Notes under the pieces: model-generated
What the model saw: the letters and a program-made list of their open reading frames with translations, nothing else
What the model was told of the DNA's origin: nothing
The model's database searches: none
Program-made: the position numbers and the translations under genes
Origin: Savagea serpentis
Lineage (GTDB): Bacteria > Bacillota > Bacilli > Bacillales_A > Planococcaceae
Assembly (NCBI RefSeq): GCF_015351395.1
Contig: NZ_JADKPV010000001.1
Location: forward strand, 1,106,774-1,170,773
Direction of reading: 5' to 3'
DNA: 64,000 nt
Part shown: positions 52,536 to 62,098 of the stretch, in pieces
Layout of the letters: the number at the start of each line of letters is the position of its first letter
Position numbering within the stretch: the first letter of the stretch is position 1

Positions 52536-52562
52536 ACCGAACTGTTACGAAGACAGTTCGGT
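52536..52562 (-). terminator. Terminator of the hut-like operon
   Basis: ACCGAACTGT pairs perfectly with ACAGTTCGGT around seven bases. On the minus strand ATTTCTT follows, a modest T tract. Confidence 0.72.
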
Positions 52563-52584
52563 GTTTACGATAAATTGTATTTAA

Positions 52585-53502
52585 TTAAGGATTCATTCGT
52601 GCTACAATCGCTTGATTGATAAAATAAGCTCCTAATTTTGCTGTCTGGTTGTCCCGGTCATACGTAGGGTTTATTTCGCATATATCGAAAGATACTGCTT
52701 TATTTTGTTGCATGACATAATCAATTATTTTATTCGTAATAAATGGATCTATTCCTAAAGGCGTTGTAGCACTGACCCCTGGTGCATAAGCTGTATTTAA
52801 CACATCAACACAAAGTGTCAAGTATACTGCGTCTTGCATATTCATAAATTCTTGTAATTGTCTTTTGATTTTCTCCCAATTGGACATCGTTACTTCTGCC
52901 GCTTCCATTACAGTTACATCGTAATCTTTCGCTACATTATGTAACGATGTCGTGTTTCCAAAAGGTTGAATACCTAAAACACAATAAGAAGCATTTGGAT
53001 CTTCGTCTTGAATTTGCAAAAACATCGTTCCTGAAGAGACTTGTTGATCATATGGACGCATATCGTAATGCGCGTCGATATTGATGATACCTAGCTTTAC
53101 GTCCTCACCTAACGCTTCACGTACCCCTAAATAATTTCCGTATGTTGTTTCATGTCCACCACCGATTACAATAGCGAGTCCTTCTTGTTGTATAGTTTCA
53201 GAAACAGCTTGTTTTAATTTCACATATCCGCCTTCTAAATCATTGCCTTGTATTTCGATATCCCCTGCATCTTCTATCGATACTTCAGATGGCAACGTCC
53301 ACGGTATACTCGATAATTGTTCTCGTACAAATTTGGGTGCTTGTTTAGCACCGAGGCGACCGCTGTTGCGACGAACTCCTTCTTCACTTGCAAAACCGAT
53401 TAAGCGAACAAATTTATTTTGACGTGGCTCATTCACTACTTGATGATATCGAAAAGTAGAAGGATCCGTCTCAGAATCAACTCTCCCGCTCCACTGAAAC
53501 AT
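52585..53502 (-). CDS. hutG: Formimidoylglutamase
   Basis: Last step of the histidine/urocanate route: N-formimidoyl-L-glutamate to glutamate and formamide. A 305-residue arginase-fold enzyme with GGGHE (114-118), DAHYD (143-147) and TLCVDVLN (229-236). The Cys231-x-Asp233 pair matches the CxD form that I recall in staphylococcal HutG. It begins FQWSGRVDSETDP, like other HutG proteins. ATG 53502 is chosen (AGTAGG seven bases upstream); ATG 53574 would overlap hutI by 41 bp. It is the last gene of the operon. Confidence 0.9.
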   Translation of the reverse strand: MFQWSGRVDSETDPSTFRYHQVVNEPRQNKFVRLIGFASEEGVRRNSGRLGAKQAPKFVREQLSSIPWTLPSEVSIEDAGDIEIQGNDLEGGYVKLKQAVSETIQQEGLAIVIGGGHETTYGNYLGVREALGEDVKLGIINIDAHYDMRPYDQQVSSGTMFLQIQDEDPNASYCVLGIQPFGNTTSLHNVAKDYDVTVMEAAEVTMSNWEKIKRQLQEFMNMQDAVYLTLCVDVLNTAYAPGVSATTPLGIDPFITNKIIDYVMQQNKAVSFDICEINPTYDRDNQTAKLGAYFINQAIVARMNP

Positions 53503-53533
53503 TTGAGTGCCTACTACTCGTTCTCTTTCATTA

Positions 53534-54781
53534 CTAGACAATTTGATTGCCTTCTTTCCATACTGAAACAACATGGTTTACTCCGAATAAATATTGAAGT
53601 TCTTGATAAGTTGCGACATCCCACATGACGATATCTCCTTTTTTACCAACTTCTAATGATCCTACCTCATCTTCCATACCTATTGCGCAAGCACCATTGT
53701 ATGTCGCTGCAGTAAGAGCTTCTGCTGGAGTGAGTCGCATAGTAATACATGCTAAATTCATAACTAAAGGCATTGAAGTTGTAGGTGATGAACCAGGATT
53801 ATTATCAGTTGAAATTGCCACTGCTACTCCTTCGTCAATCATCTTTCGTCCTTCTGCCGCTTCTTCTCTAAGGAATAATGCAGTAGCTGGTAATAAACAT
53901 GCAATGACCCCTGCTTCCGCCATATCTTTAATTCCTTGATCTGAAGCTTTCAATAAATGTTCAGCCGAAATTGCTTTCACTTTCGCAGCTAATTCTGCTC
54001 CTCCGTATGCCTCAATTTCATCTGCGTGTATTTTAGGAATCAATCCATACTCTTTCCCTGCCTCTAAAATTCTTTCTGATTGCTCAGGAGTAAATACACC
54101 TTTCTCACAAAATACATCATTAAATTTTGCTAATTTTTCTTCTGCAACAATTGGTAACATATCATTAATAATATGTTCTACAAACTCGTCTTCTTTTCCT
54201 TTGTATTCTTCTGGAACTGCATGAGCTCCCATAAATGTAGGAACTAAGTCGATTGGATGCTCTTTTTGTAAACGTTGCATAACGCGTAACTGCTTTAATT
54301 CTGTTTCCCAGTTCATTCCATATCCACTTTTACTTTCAACAGTCGTTACACCGTGAGTTAAAAATGAATCTAATCGACGCTTCGTCTGTTCGAACAACTC
54401 ATCTTCTGTCGCTTCACGTGTCATTCTCGTAGTAGCGTGTATCCCTCCACCTTCGTTCATAATTTCCATATAGGTGGCTCCTTGTAAACGACGCTCAAAT
54501 TCATTCGCTCGGCTTCCACCAAACACTACGTGAGTGTGCGCATCTACTAAACCTGGCGTTACAAGACAATCTGTTGCGTCTACAACTTCATCTGCCTCTG
54601 CTTCATATTTAGGAACCAATTCTTTTGATAATCCAACCGCTTCAATTCTTCCATCTACGATATATATAGCACCATCTTCTATAACATTTAATTCGGACAT
54701 TTCTTCTTTCTTTCTCGCTCCTTTAATTGTTGAAGAAAGCGTCGCAAGTTGTGAGGCATTTTTAATTAATAATGAACTCAT
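53534..54781 (-). CDS. hutI: Imidazolonepropionase
   Basis: Hydrolyses 4-imidazolone-5-propionate to N-formimidoyl-glutamate. A 415-residue amidohydrolase-superfamily enzyme with VDAHTHVVFGG (metal HxH), TRMTREATEDELF, ESKSGYGMNWETELKQL, FMGAHAVPEEY, KIHADEIE, SAEHL and ISTDNNPGSSPT (metal Asp). All are typical of HutI. AAAGGAG precedes the ATG. It lies between the AraC regulator and hutG. Confidence 0.95.
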   Translation of the reverse strand: MSSLLIKNASQLATLSSTIKGARKKEEMSELNVIEDGAIYIVDGRIEAVGLSKELVPKYEAEADEVVDATDCLVTPGLVDAHTHVVFGGSRANEFERRLQGATYMEIMNEGGGIHATTRMTREATEDELFEQTKRRLDSFLTHGVTTVESKSGYGMNWETELKQLRVMQRLQKEHPIDLVPTFMGAHAVPEEYKGKEDEFVEHIINDMLPIVAEEKLAKFNDVFCEKGVFTPEQSERILEAGKEYGLIPKIHADEIEAYGGAELAAKVKAISAEHLLKASDQGIKDMAEAGVIACLLPATALFLREEAAEGRKMIDEGVAVAISTDNNPGSSPTTSMPLVMNLACITMRLTPAEALTAATYNGACAIGMEDEVGSLEVGKKGDIVMWDVATYQELQYLFGVNHVVSVWKEGNQIV

Positions 54782-54796
54782 AATGAAAAACTCCTT

Positions 54797-56359
54797 TTAT
54801 ATACTTTTTCGAATTTTCGAATTCCGATATTGTGTCGGTGTTTGTCCGACAGTCGATTTAAATACACGGCTAAAATAACGAGCATCTCCATAACCGACCT
54901 GTGTTGCAATTTGATAGACAGTGTAGTTTAAATCAAGTAGTAATTCTTTTGCCTTTTCTATTCGTTTGTTTGTCAAATAGTCTACAAATGTTGTATCTGT
55001 TGCCTTTTTAAATAGATTGCTAAAATAATTCGAACTGAGTTGGACATGTTCAGCAATTTCTTCTAATGTTATTGGGTGCTCATAATGTTCTTCAATATAC
55101 TGCACTGCCTTTTGAATTGATCGAATCGACTGTTCACTTCGATTCATAGACACTTCATTCATCAACTGAGTAGACACAGTAGAAAATACTGCTCTAGCTT
55201 CTTCTACATTTTCAAAAACTCTTATATGATTTTGAGTCTCTTCATATAAACGAAGAACATTCTCTTTATCAGCACCACTTTGTATTGCAGAGCGAGCAAT
55301 TGTAGAGAGTAAATCATTCATTTGAATCCGTAACATTTGTGGTTGCGTGTTTCGATTTGTAAACATTTGTTCTTCTAATTCTTTTAGTTCTGCTTCAATC
55401 GCTTGAAAATTACATGCTCTCAATTTGCTAATAAATGCTGCTTCATTAAATGTAAACAACATATCTTCTTCTGTTGATTTTAATTGATTGTAATGAATAA
55501 CCGTATTATTCCCACAAAAGAAACGGTTTTCTTGAGCTTTTACAGCTTCTTCAAAAGAAATTTGAATATTCCTCACATCTTCATAAAATCGTCCAATTCC
55601 GATTGTGACAGTGTAGTTCGTCATTTCATAAATATAATTTTTACAAAGTGTCGCTACTTCAATTGCATGTTGCTCATATTTTTTGTAATTCATTTGAATT
55701 TCTGCAGCATATAAAATTGCGATTTTTTCAGGCGCAACAGGAATGATAATCGATTTAGAATGCATCCCTTCTAAACAACTTCCCAATTGCTCCATCACTT
55801 CATTCCGTAATGCCCATTTCCATTTTTTACTCTTGTTGCGGACATATTTATGGAAATGATCAATATGGACTACAAACACAAGGTTTGGCATTGCAAGTAA
55901 GCCACACTCTTGACTCCTCATCCAAATATCACGTGGACTCATAATTCCACCAAATAATAAATCATAAGCTAAGCTTGTCTTTAATTGTCTCGTTCTTTCT
56001 ATATTAAAAGCAATTCTACGCTCTCTCATTAACCGTTGCTCTTTTAAATAAATAAATATTTCAGTTATTTGGTCTATTTCGATTACATCTAGACATCCTC
56101 GTTGAAAAAATTTGCGAATTTCATCTTTAGTAAATCTTTTACCGACGACAATCGCTTCACTCATTTGTTGAGTTGACAATCCCTTCACCTTTTGACAATC
56201 TACTAAAATAAGGTCTCCCAGCTGAAAAGGTATTGTCCTCAATGAGTCCGTATCTATCCATTCATAATATTCATCAATATTTTGTTTTTTATATTGTCTC
56301 TGTATGACTGTTCTATGTGTATCGTTTGTGATCGCTATAAATATCTTGTTCTTTTTCAT
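54797..56359 (-). CDS. AraC-family regulator with degenerate receiver and GGDEF-like middle
   Basis: A 520-residue regulator. The N-terminal 110 residues look like a receiver fold (KIFIAITND, DLILVDCQ) but lack the acidic pair and conserved Lys of a working phosphorelay. The middle, around YTVTIGIGRFYEDVRNIQISFEEA, resembles the GGDEF-like domain of YesN/CdaR proteins. The last 100 residues are a double AraC HTH (HPITLEEIAEHVQLSSNYFSNLFKK, YTVYQIATQVGYGDARYFSRVFK). It lies inside the hut-like operon between hutU2 and hutI, so it is the obvious regulator of the pathway. HutP is not seen. Confidence 0.82.
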   Translation of the reverse strand: MKKNKIFIAITNDTHRTVIQRQYKKQNIDEYYEWIDTDSLRTIPFQLGDLILVDCQKVKGLSTQQMSEAIVVGKRFTKDEIRKFFQRGCLDVIEIDQITEIFIYLKEQRLMRERRIAFNIERTRQLKTSLAYDLLFGGIMSPRDIWMRSQECGLLAMPNLVFVVHIDHFHKYVRNKSKKWKWALRNEVMEQLGSCLEGMHSKSIIIPVAPEKIAILYAAEIQMNYKKYEQHAIEVATLCKNYIYEMTNYTVTIGIGRFYEDVRNIQISFEEAVKAQENRFFCGNNTVIHYNQLKSTEEDMLFTFNEAAFISKLRACNFQAIEAELKELEEQMFTNRNTQPQMLRIQMNDLLSTIARSAIQSGADKENVLRLYEETQNHIRVFENVEEARAVFSTVSTQLMNEVSMNRSEQSIRSIQKAVQYIEEHYEHPITLEEIAEHVQLSSNYFSNLFKKATDTTFVDYLTNKRIEKAKELLLDLNYTVYQIATQVGYGDARYFSRVFKSTVGQTPTQYRNSKIRKSI

Positions 56360-56384
56360 TCTATGTCTCCCCCTTTGGTCGACA

Positions 56385-58034
56385 TTACAATGGTTTTTTC
56401 AATTTATGGGTACGAACCATTTCTTGAGCTTTTTCATAACCAGCATCCGCTAACCGAATAATACTTAATGCTGGGTCCATTTTTAATACTCGCTCTAACT
56501 TTTTCGCTCCGGCTAATGTTCCATCAGCTACAACTGTCATACCCGTGTGTATGGAGTTTCCAATTCCAACTCCTCCACCGTGCTGAATTGTGACCATCGA
56601 TGCTCCTGCACTCGCGTTGAGCATCCCGAGCAAAATAGGCCAGTCGGCTACTGAATCACTACCATCTTTCATCGCCTCTGACTCTCGGTATGGCGCTGCA
56701 ATCGTGCTTGCTTCAGAGTGATCTCGCGTAATCGCAACAGGTCCCTGTAACTCTCCATTCGCCACCATATCATTTAAAATTTGTCCTAATTCGATTCGCT
56801 CTTCATAATTTAACCAGCATGTACGGGCGGGTAATCCATAGAAGTGTAAATTGTTTTGAACATAAGTTAACCATCTCTGTAAACGAGTATCGTGCGCGTA
56901 ACGATTTAATAATTTTTCGTCTATTGCATATATGTCACTTGGGCTTCCTGAAAGGGCTATCCATCGACAAGGCCCACGTCCTTCACTATAAAGTGGACGA
57001 ATATATTGGGTTACAAAATTCGGGATATTAAAAGCTCTTTCTAATCCATTTTTATAGGCTTGCCCTCTAATATTATTTCCATAATCAAATACAACTGCTT
57101 CTCTTCTTTGAAATTCAAGCATCGCTTTCACATGGCGAACCACCGAACGTTGCGCTAAATTAATATATGTTTTTCGTTTATTTTTACGTAAATAATTAGC
57201 TTGTTCTAAAGTGAGACCTTCTGGTACGTAACCATCAACTAAGTCATGAGCAGCTGTTTGATCCGTCACAATAGAGGGCGTAAAATTCAAGTTCAACATT
57301 TCACGATAGACATCTGGCGCATTTCCAATTAAAGCAATCGCCAACGGTTGCTTTAATTCTGCTGCTTCTTGAGCAAGTTCAATCGCACGTTTCGTAGAGT
57401 GAACGGCTATATCACAATAATTGTTTAACAATCGACGATTCACTTTTTCTTCATCAATTTCTACAATAATTGATACTCCACCGTGCATAGAAATAGAAAG
57501 CGGTTGTGCCGATCCCATGCCACCAAGCCCAGAACTGAGCACAATACGTCCCTTTAATGAGTCGTCAAAGTAACGGGCTGCAATCTCCCCCATCGTTTCA
57601 AAAGTTGTTTGCAAAATACCTTGCACTCCGATATAAGACCAACTTGCGGCTGTAGCTTGTCCATACATTGTCAATCCTTTTTCTTCCAAACTTTTAAACA
57701 TCGCATCGGTCGCCATTGCTGGAACGAGCATAGAAGTAGAAGAAATAACACGTGGGGCATCTTCATAGGTTTTAAACACACCTACCGGCTTTCCCGATTG
57801 TATGAGCAATGTTTCATCACGTTTCAATCTTTTTAACTGAGCAATGATTTGTTGAAGTGATTGTTCATCTCGTGCTGCCTTACCTCGTCCACCATACACA
57901 ATTAACTCATCTGGACGTTCCGCTACACGCGGATCCAAACTATTTAACAATAATCTTAACAACGCTTCTGTCTCCCAAGTTTCACAAGATAAGCTTTGGC
58001 CGATTGGAGAATACCAAGGTTTTCGTTCATTCAT
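56385..58034 (-). CDS. Divergent urocanase paralogue (second HutU)
   Basis: A 549-residue urocanase-family protein. It keeps the NAD-binding GLGGMGSAQPLS region, [34 protein letters not shown] and Cys406 in GLPARTCWLN, the position I equate with Cys410 of Pseudomonas urocanase. It departs from the family elsewhere: LYSEGRGPCRW for [23 protein letters not shown] for [18 protein letters not shown] for HHGGG, and RLADAG for RHADAG. It may hydrate a urocanate analogue or a thioester. Start 58034 has AAAGGAG upstream. A hairpin separates it from hutU1, and the AraC gene follows at 25 bp. Confidence 0.8.
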   Translation of the reverse strand: MNERKPWYSPIGQSLSCETWETEALLRLLLNSLDPRVAERPDELIVYGGRGKAARDEQSLQQIIAQLKRLKRDETLLIQSGKPVGVFKTYEDAPRVISSTSMLVPAMATDAMFKSLEEKGLTMYGQATAASWSYIGVQGILQTTFETMGEIAARYFDDSLKGRIVLSSGLGGMGSAQPLSISMHGGVSIIVEIDEEKVNRRLLNNYCDIAVHSTKRAIELAQEAAELKQPLAIALIGNAPDVYREMLNLNFTPSIVTDQTAAHDLVDGYVPEGLTLEQANYLRKNKRKTYINLAQRSVVRHVKAMLEFQRREAVVFDYGNNIRGQAYKNGLERAFNIPNFVTQYIRPLYSEGRGPCRWIALSGSPSDIYAIDEKLLNRYAHDTRLQRWLTYVQNNLHFYGLPARTCWLNYEERIELGQILNDMVANGELQGPVAITRDHSEASTIAAPYRESEAMKDGSDSVADWPILLGMLNASAGASMVTIQHGGGVGIGNSIHTGMTVVADGTLAGAKKLERVLKMDPALSIIRLADAGYEKAQEMVRTHKLKKPL

Positions 58035-58060
58035 TTGCAACACTCCTTTGAAAATGGGTA

Positions 58061-58090
58061 AAACTGTCCCACTTTTCTTGCGGGACAGTG
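58061..58090 (-). terminator. Hairpin between the two urocanase genes, possible attenuator
   Basis: On the minus strand ACTGTCCC pairs with GGGACAGT and is followed by TTTT then ACC. It sits just after the hutU1 stop. The short T tract suggests partial termination or an RNA-stability element, which would lower hutU2 relative to hutU1. Confidence 0.55.
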
Positions 58091-58099
58091 CCATTCATT

Positions 58100-59764
58100 T
58101 TATTGTTCAAGCATTGGAATGCGTACACCACGTTCTTTTGCAACATCGATTGCACGTTCATATCCTGCGTCAGCATGACGAATAACACCCATTCCCGGAT
58201 CTGAAACTAGAACGCGTTCAATTCGTTGACGTGCTTCTTCTGAACCATCTGCTACAAGAACTTGACCTGCGTGTAAAGAATAACCCATTCCAACGCCACC
58301 ACCATGGTGAACACTTACCCAGCTCGCTCCGCCTGATGTATTAATTAATGCGTTTAAAATTGGCCAGTCTGCAATCGCATCTGAACCGTCTTTCATCGAT
58401 TCAGTCTCACGATTTGGAGAGGCTACAGAACCCGAATCTAAATGATCTCGACCGAAGACGATCGGTGCTGAAATTTCTCCACTTGCAACCATTTCGTTCA
58501 CTTTCAATGCGAACTTATGACGCTCGCCATATCCGAGCCAGAAAATACGTGACGGTAAACCTTGCCACTGTACCATTTCTTGAGCCATATCAATCCAGTT
58601 CACAAGCGCTTCATCGTGACCGAACATTTCTTTTGCTAATGCATCTGTTTTGTAAATATCTTCTGGATCTCCTGAAAGTGCTGCCCAACGGAAAGGCCCT
58701 TTCCCTTCACAGAAGAGTGGACGTAAATATGCTGGAACGAATCCTGGGAAGTCGAAAGCATTTTCAACACCCATTTCTTTTGCATACTTACGAATGTTAT
58801 TTCCGTAGTCAAATGTTTCCGCACCTTTCGCTTGGAAATCTAACATTGCTTGAACGTGAGTTGCCATCGATTGTTTCGATTTTAACTCATACGTTTCTGG
58901 ATCTGACTTACGTAATTCGAGTGCTTCTTCAAATGTCATACCGTGTGGTACATACCCGTTCAATGGATCATGAGCACTTGTTTGGTCTGTTACGATATCT
59001 GGAATGATGTTACGTTCTAACATTTCTGGGTATACTGCCGCACAGTTTCCGACGAGACCGATTGATGCTGGTGTGCCTTCCTTCTGGAATTTTTCAGCCA
59101 TTTCGAGTGCTTCGTCTAAGTTTTCTGCTAAGTAATCACAGTAGCCTTCTTCGATTTTACGTTCGATTCGTTTACGATCTACTTCAACGACGATAATAAC
59201 TGCTTTCGCCATTTTTCCAGCGAGCGGTTGTGCACCACTCATACCACCCATACCACCTGTGACAATAAGTTTCCCTGTTAAATCAGGTGTGCCGAATACT
59301 TTTTTACCCGCTTCGACGAAACTTAAGTAAGTACCTTGTAAAATTCCTTGAGCTCCGATATAAATCCAGCTTCCTGCTGTCATTTGACCGTACATCATTA
59401 AACCTTTTTCTTCTAAATCGTAAAACGTTTCCCAATTCGCCCATGCTGGTACGATGTTTGAGTTTGCAAGCAATACACGTGGAGCCATTTCATGAGTGCG
59501 GAAAATTCCGACTGGCTTACCTGATTGAACGAGTAAAGTTTCATCATTTTCTAATTCTTTCAATGAAGCAACAATCGCATCATAAGCTTCCCAATTACGA
59601 GCTGCTTTTCCGATTCCGCCATATACGACTAAGTTTTCTGGATCTTCCGCTACTTCTGGATCTAAGTTATTCATCAACATACGAAGCGCTGCTTCTTGTT
59701 GCCATCCTTTACAAGTTAATTTATTACCGCGTGGTGCGCGAATTACACGTTTTTCATTTGTCAT
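58100..59764 (-). CDS. hutU: Urocanate hydratase
   Basis: NAD-dependent conversion of urocanate to 4-imidazolone-5-propionate; 554 residues, the family length. Motifs: [95 protein letters not shown] and [11 protein letters not shown]. One odd point: [10 protein letters not shown] has Phe408, codon TTC at 58541-58543, where other urocanases, as I recall them, have Cys in GLP(A/S)RICW(L/V)G. Start 59764 follows GAGGAGG. It is preceded at 39 bp by the acyl-CoA dehydrogenase gene. Confidence 0.9.
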   Translation of the reverse strand: MTNEKRVIRAPRGNKLTCKGWQQEAALRMLMNNLDPEVAEDPENLVVYGGIGKAARNWEAYDAIVASLKELENDETLLVQSGKPVGIFRTHEMAPRVLLANSNIVPAWANWETFYDLEEKGLMMYGQMTAGSWIYIGAQGILQGTYLSFVEAGKKVFGTPDLTGKLIVTGGMGGMSGAQPLAGKMAKAVIIVVEVDRKRIERKIEEGYCDYLAENLDEALEMAEKFQKEGTPASIGLVGNCAAVYPEMLERNIIPDIVTDQTSAHDPLNGYVPHGMTFEEALELRKSDPETYELKSKQSMATHVQAMLDFQAKGAETFDYGNNIRKYAKEMGVENAFDFPGFVPAYLRPLFCEGKGPFRWAALSGDPEDIYKTDALAKEMFGHDEALVNWIDMAQEMVQWQGLPSRIFWLGYGERHKFALKVNEMVASGEISAPIVFGRDHLDSGSVASPNRETESMKDGSDAIADWPILNALINTSGGASWVSVHHGGGVGMGYSLHAGQVLVADGSEEARQRIERVLVSDPGMGVIRHADAGYERAIDVAKERGVRIPMLEQ

Positions 59765-59803
59765 TTCTTTTTCCTCCTCTATTATGAACAATCTTTATAT
59801 TCA

Positions 59804-60958
59804 TTAGTCACGTGGGATTACGTGACTTGCGATAACCATTTTTTGTACTTGTGATGTACCTTCAAAAATTTCGAGAATTCGTTGATCTCGGTATAAACGT
59901 TCAACGACATAATCTTTCATATAGCCGTAACCACCATGGATTTGAACAGCTTTATTCACGACACGATTCGATGCTTCCGCTGTAAACAATTTCGAAATCG
60001 CAGCTTCTCTCGATAAACGATAACCTTTTTTGTCTTTTAAGCTTGCTGCAAAGTAAGTATATAAACGACTCATTTCGACATCTGTTGCCATTTCTGCAAT
60101 CATCCACTGTAACCCTTGGAATTGGTTGATTGGCTGATCAAATGCGATACGTTCTTTTGAATAATTTAACGTTTCATCAAGTGCAGCTTGTGATAATCCA
60201 ACAGCCATTGCTGCGATACCGATTCGACCACGATCGACTACTTGCATCGCTAATTTAAATGCGCTATGTGGTTCACCAATCATGTTTTCTTTAGGTACGC
60301 GTAAGTTTTCGAAGAACAGTTCATGTGTGCGCGCTCCACGAATACCCATCTTGTCATCTCCTGCACCGTATACGAGACCAGGAGTACCTTTCTCTACGAT
60401 GAATGCACTAATTCCGTGAGCTCCTTTTGACAAGTCTGTTTTTGCATAGACGACAATGATATCCGCATACTTTGCGTTCGTGATAAACACTTTTGAACCA
60501 TTGATGACCCAATCATCACCATCTTGTACTGCTGTTGTTTTCATTGAGTTAACATCTGTTCCACCACTTGGCTCTGTCAAACCGAATGCAAATAAGTAAT
60601 TACCGCGACATCCTGGCACTAAAAACTTATCGCGTTGTTCTCGACTCGTACAACCGAGATATAAAGAATCAATTCCTAAGTAGTGAGCAGTTAAAATCGA
60701 TCCTGTCGCTGCACAAGCACGAGTAATTTCTTCTACTGCGATCGCTTCAGTAATCGCATCCGCTCCTACACCGCCATCTTCTTCTGGGTAAGCAATACCC
60801 ATTAAACCTAGTTCTGCTAATTGTGGAATTGTTTCAGTTGGAAAGCGGTTCTCTTCATCTAATTCGACTGCGAGTGGCTTCAACACTTCTTCACTATACT
60901 CTTTCACCATACGGCGAATTTCTAGTTGTTCATCCGTTAAGTCAAAATTCATCTTCAT
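59804..60958 (-). CDS. Acyl-CoA dehydrogenase in the hut-like operon
   Basis: FAD-dependent acyl-CoA dehydrogenase, 384 residues, short-chain/butyryl type. Motifs: FAFGLTEPSGGTDVNSMKTTA, WVINGSKVFITN, RIGIAAMAVGLSQAALDETLNYSKER, QIHGGYGYMKDYVVERLYRD and EIFEGTSQVQ with the catalytic base Glu. It makes a 2,3-double bond in an acyl-CoA. AAGGAGAG lies close to ATG 60958; the third codon, also ATG (60952), is a possible start. It lies 9 bp after the CoA-transferase gene and 39 bp before hutU. It may oxidise a saturated side-chain CoA ester such as imidazolepropionyl-CoA to the urocanoyl form. Confidence 0.87.
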   Translation of the reverse strand: MKMNFDLTDEQLEIRRMVKEYSEEVLKPLAVELDEENRFPTETIPQLAELGLMGIAYPEEDGGVGADAITEAIAVEEITRACAATGSILTAHYLGIDSLYLGCTSREQRDKFLVPGCRGNYLFAFGLTEPSGGTDVNSMKTTAVQDGDDWVINGSKVFITNAKYADIIVVYAKTDLSKGAHGISAFIVEKGTPGLVYGAGDDKMGIRGARTHELFFENLRVPKENMIGEPHSAFKLAMQVVDRGRIGIAAMAVGLSQAALDETLNYSKERIAFDQPINQFQGLQWMIAEMATDVEMSRLYTYFAASLKDKKGYRLSREAAISKLFTAEASNRVVNKAVQIHGGYGYMKDYVVERLYRDQRILEIFEGTSQVQKMVIASHVIPRD

Positions 60959-60967
60959 CTCTCTCCT

Positions 60968-62098
60968 TTATTTTTTAAATACGGTATTGTGCTCACCAAG
61001 CATAGGTGGAGCATTTGATGGATCAGCAGGGGTAGCTGATAATTTCGCTGGGTTTCCGACAAGCGTCATCTTTCCAGCAATCGGATGCTCGATATCAACA
61101 AGCATTTCACGTACTTTCATTTGTTCATCTTGCACGACTTCTTCGATTGATTGAATACGAGAAGCTGGTAAGCCAGCATCTAACAACATCGATTCTGCTT
61201 CTTCCACCGTATAAGATGATAAAAAATTTTCAATGATTACTTTGAGTTCTTGTTCATGACTTGTTCGAAGTTCATCCGTAGTGAAACGTTCATCCTCAAT
61301 TAGCTCAGGTTGCTCCATAATATGACAGAGCTTTTCGAATAATGGATTGTTTGCGATAGCGATAACGATATAACCGTCTTTCACACGATACGCATCGAAT
61401 GGTGTACTTAATGGGTGACGACTTCCGACACGTCCAGGGTTAATTCCGGCAACCGTATTTTGTAAAACGTTCGTTTCTAACATCGCTACGATAGAATCCA
61501 TCATAGCTACATCAACAAACTGTCCTTCTCCTGTTCTTTCTTTATGGAAGAGTGCAACGAGTGTACCGTATGTAGCAAAAAGCGCTGCGCTCATATCTCC
61601 TAATGAAGATCCTGTTCGAGTAGGTGGGGTATGTTCGTATCCAGTGATACTCATCATACCTCCCATCGCTTGTGCGACGAGATCATACGCAGGACGTTCT
61701 TTATAAGGGCCATTTTGACCGAATCCTGAAATAGAAGTGTAAATAATGTTCGGATTAAGCGCTTTCACACTATCGTAGTCTAGACCAAACTTTTCCATAA
61801 TTCCTGGTCGATAATTTTCAACGACAATATCTACTTCGCGGATTAAGTTTCGGATGATTTCTAAATCTTGTTCATCTTTCAAATTGATCTCTATACTTTT
61901 CTTTCCGCGGTTCAATAAAGAGTAGTATGCACTCTCTCCCTTTTGATAAGGACCGAAATGTCGTGAATCATCTCCTGAGCCAGGCCGTTCAACTTTAATA
62001 ACTTCTGCACCCATATCTGCTAATAGCATCGTACAGTATGGACCCGCTAATACACGGCTGAAGTCTAAAATCTTAACGCCTTCTAGCGCTTTTTTCAT
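60968..62098 (-). CDS. CaiB/BaiF-family (class III) CoA-transferase
   Basis: A 376-residue class III CoA-transferase. It starts LEGVKILDFSRVLAGPYCTMLLADMGAEVIKVERP and has RGKKSIEINLKDE, NYRPGIMEKFGLDYDSV, YTSISGFGQNGPYKERPAYDLVAQAMGG and DVAMMDSIVAML with the catalytic Asp. It moves CoA from a donor ester to a carboxylic acid. It is the first gene of the seven-gene operon ending in hutG, and its job is plausibly to activate the carboxylate that the dehydrogenase then oxidises. AGGGAGAG precedes the ATG. Confidence 0.87.
   Translation of the reverse strand: MKKALEGVKILDFSRVLAGPYCTMLLADMGAEVIKVERPGSGDDSRHFGPYQKGESAYYSLLNRGKKSIEINLKDEQDLEIIRNLIREVDIVVENYRPGIMEKFGLDYDSVKALNPNIIYTSISGFGQNGPYKERPAYDLVAQAMGGMMSITGYEHTPPTRTGSSLGDMSAALFATYGTLVALFHKERTGEGQFVDVAMMDSIVAMLETNVLQNTVAGINPGRVGSRHPLSTPFDAYRVKDGYIVIAIANNPLFEKLCHIMEQPELIEDERFTTDELRTSHEQELKVIIENFLSSYTVEEAESMLLDAGLPASRIQSIEEVVQDEQMKVREMLVDIEHPIAGKMTLVGNPAKLSATPADPSNAPPMLGEHNTVFKK

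Noticed and set aside
58348..59007. 219-codon open frame on the plus strand
   Set aside because: It is antisense to hutU along its whole length, has no family features, and reads as the shadow of a well-supported gene.
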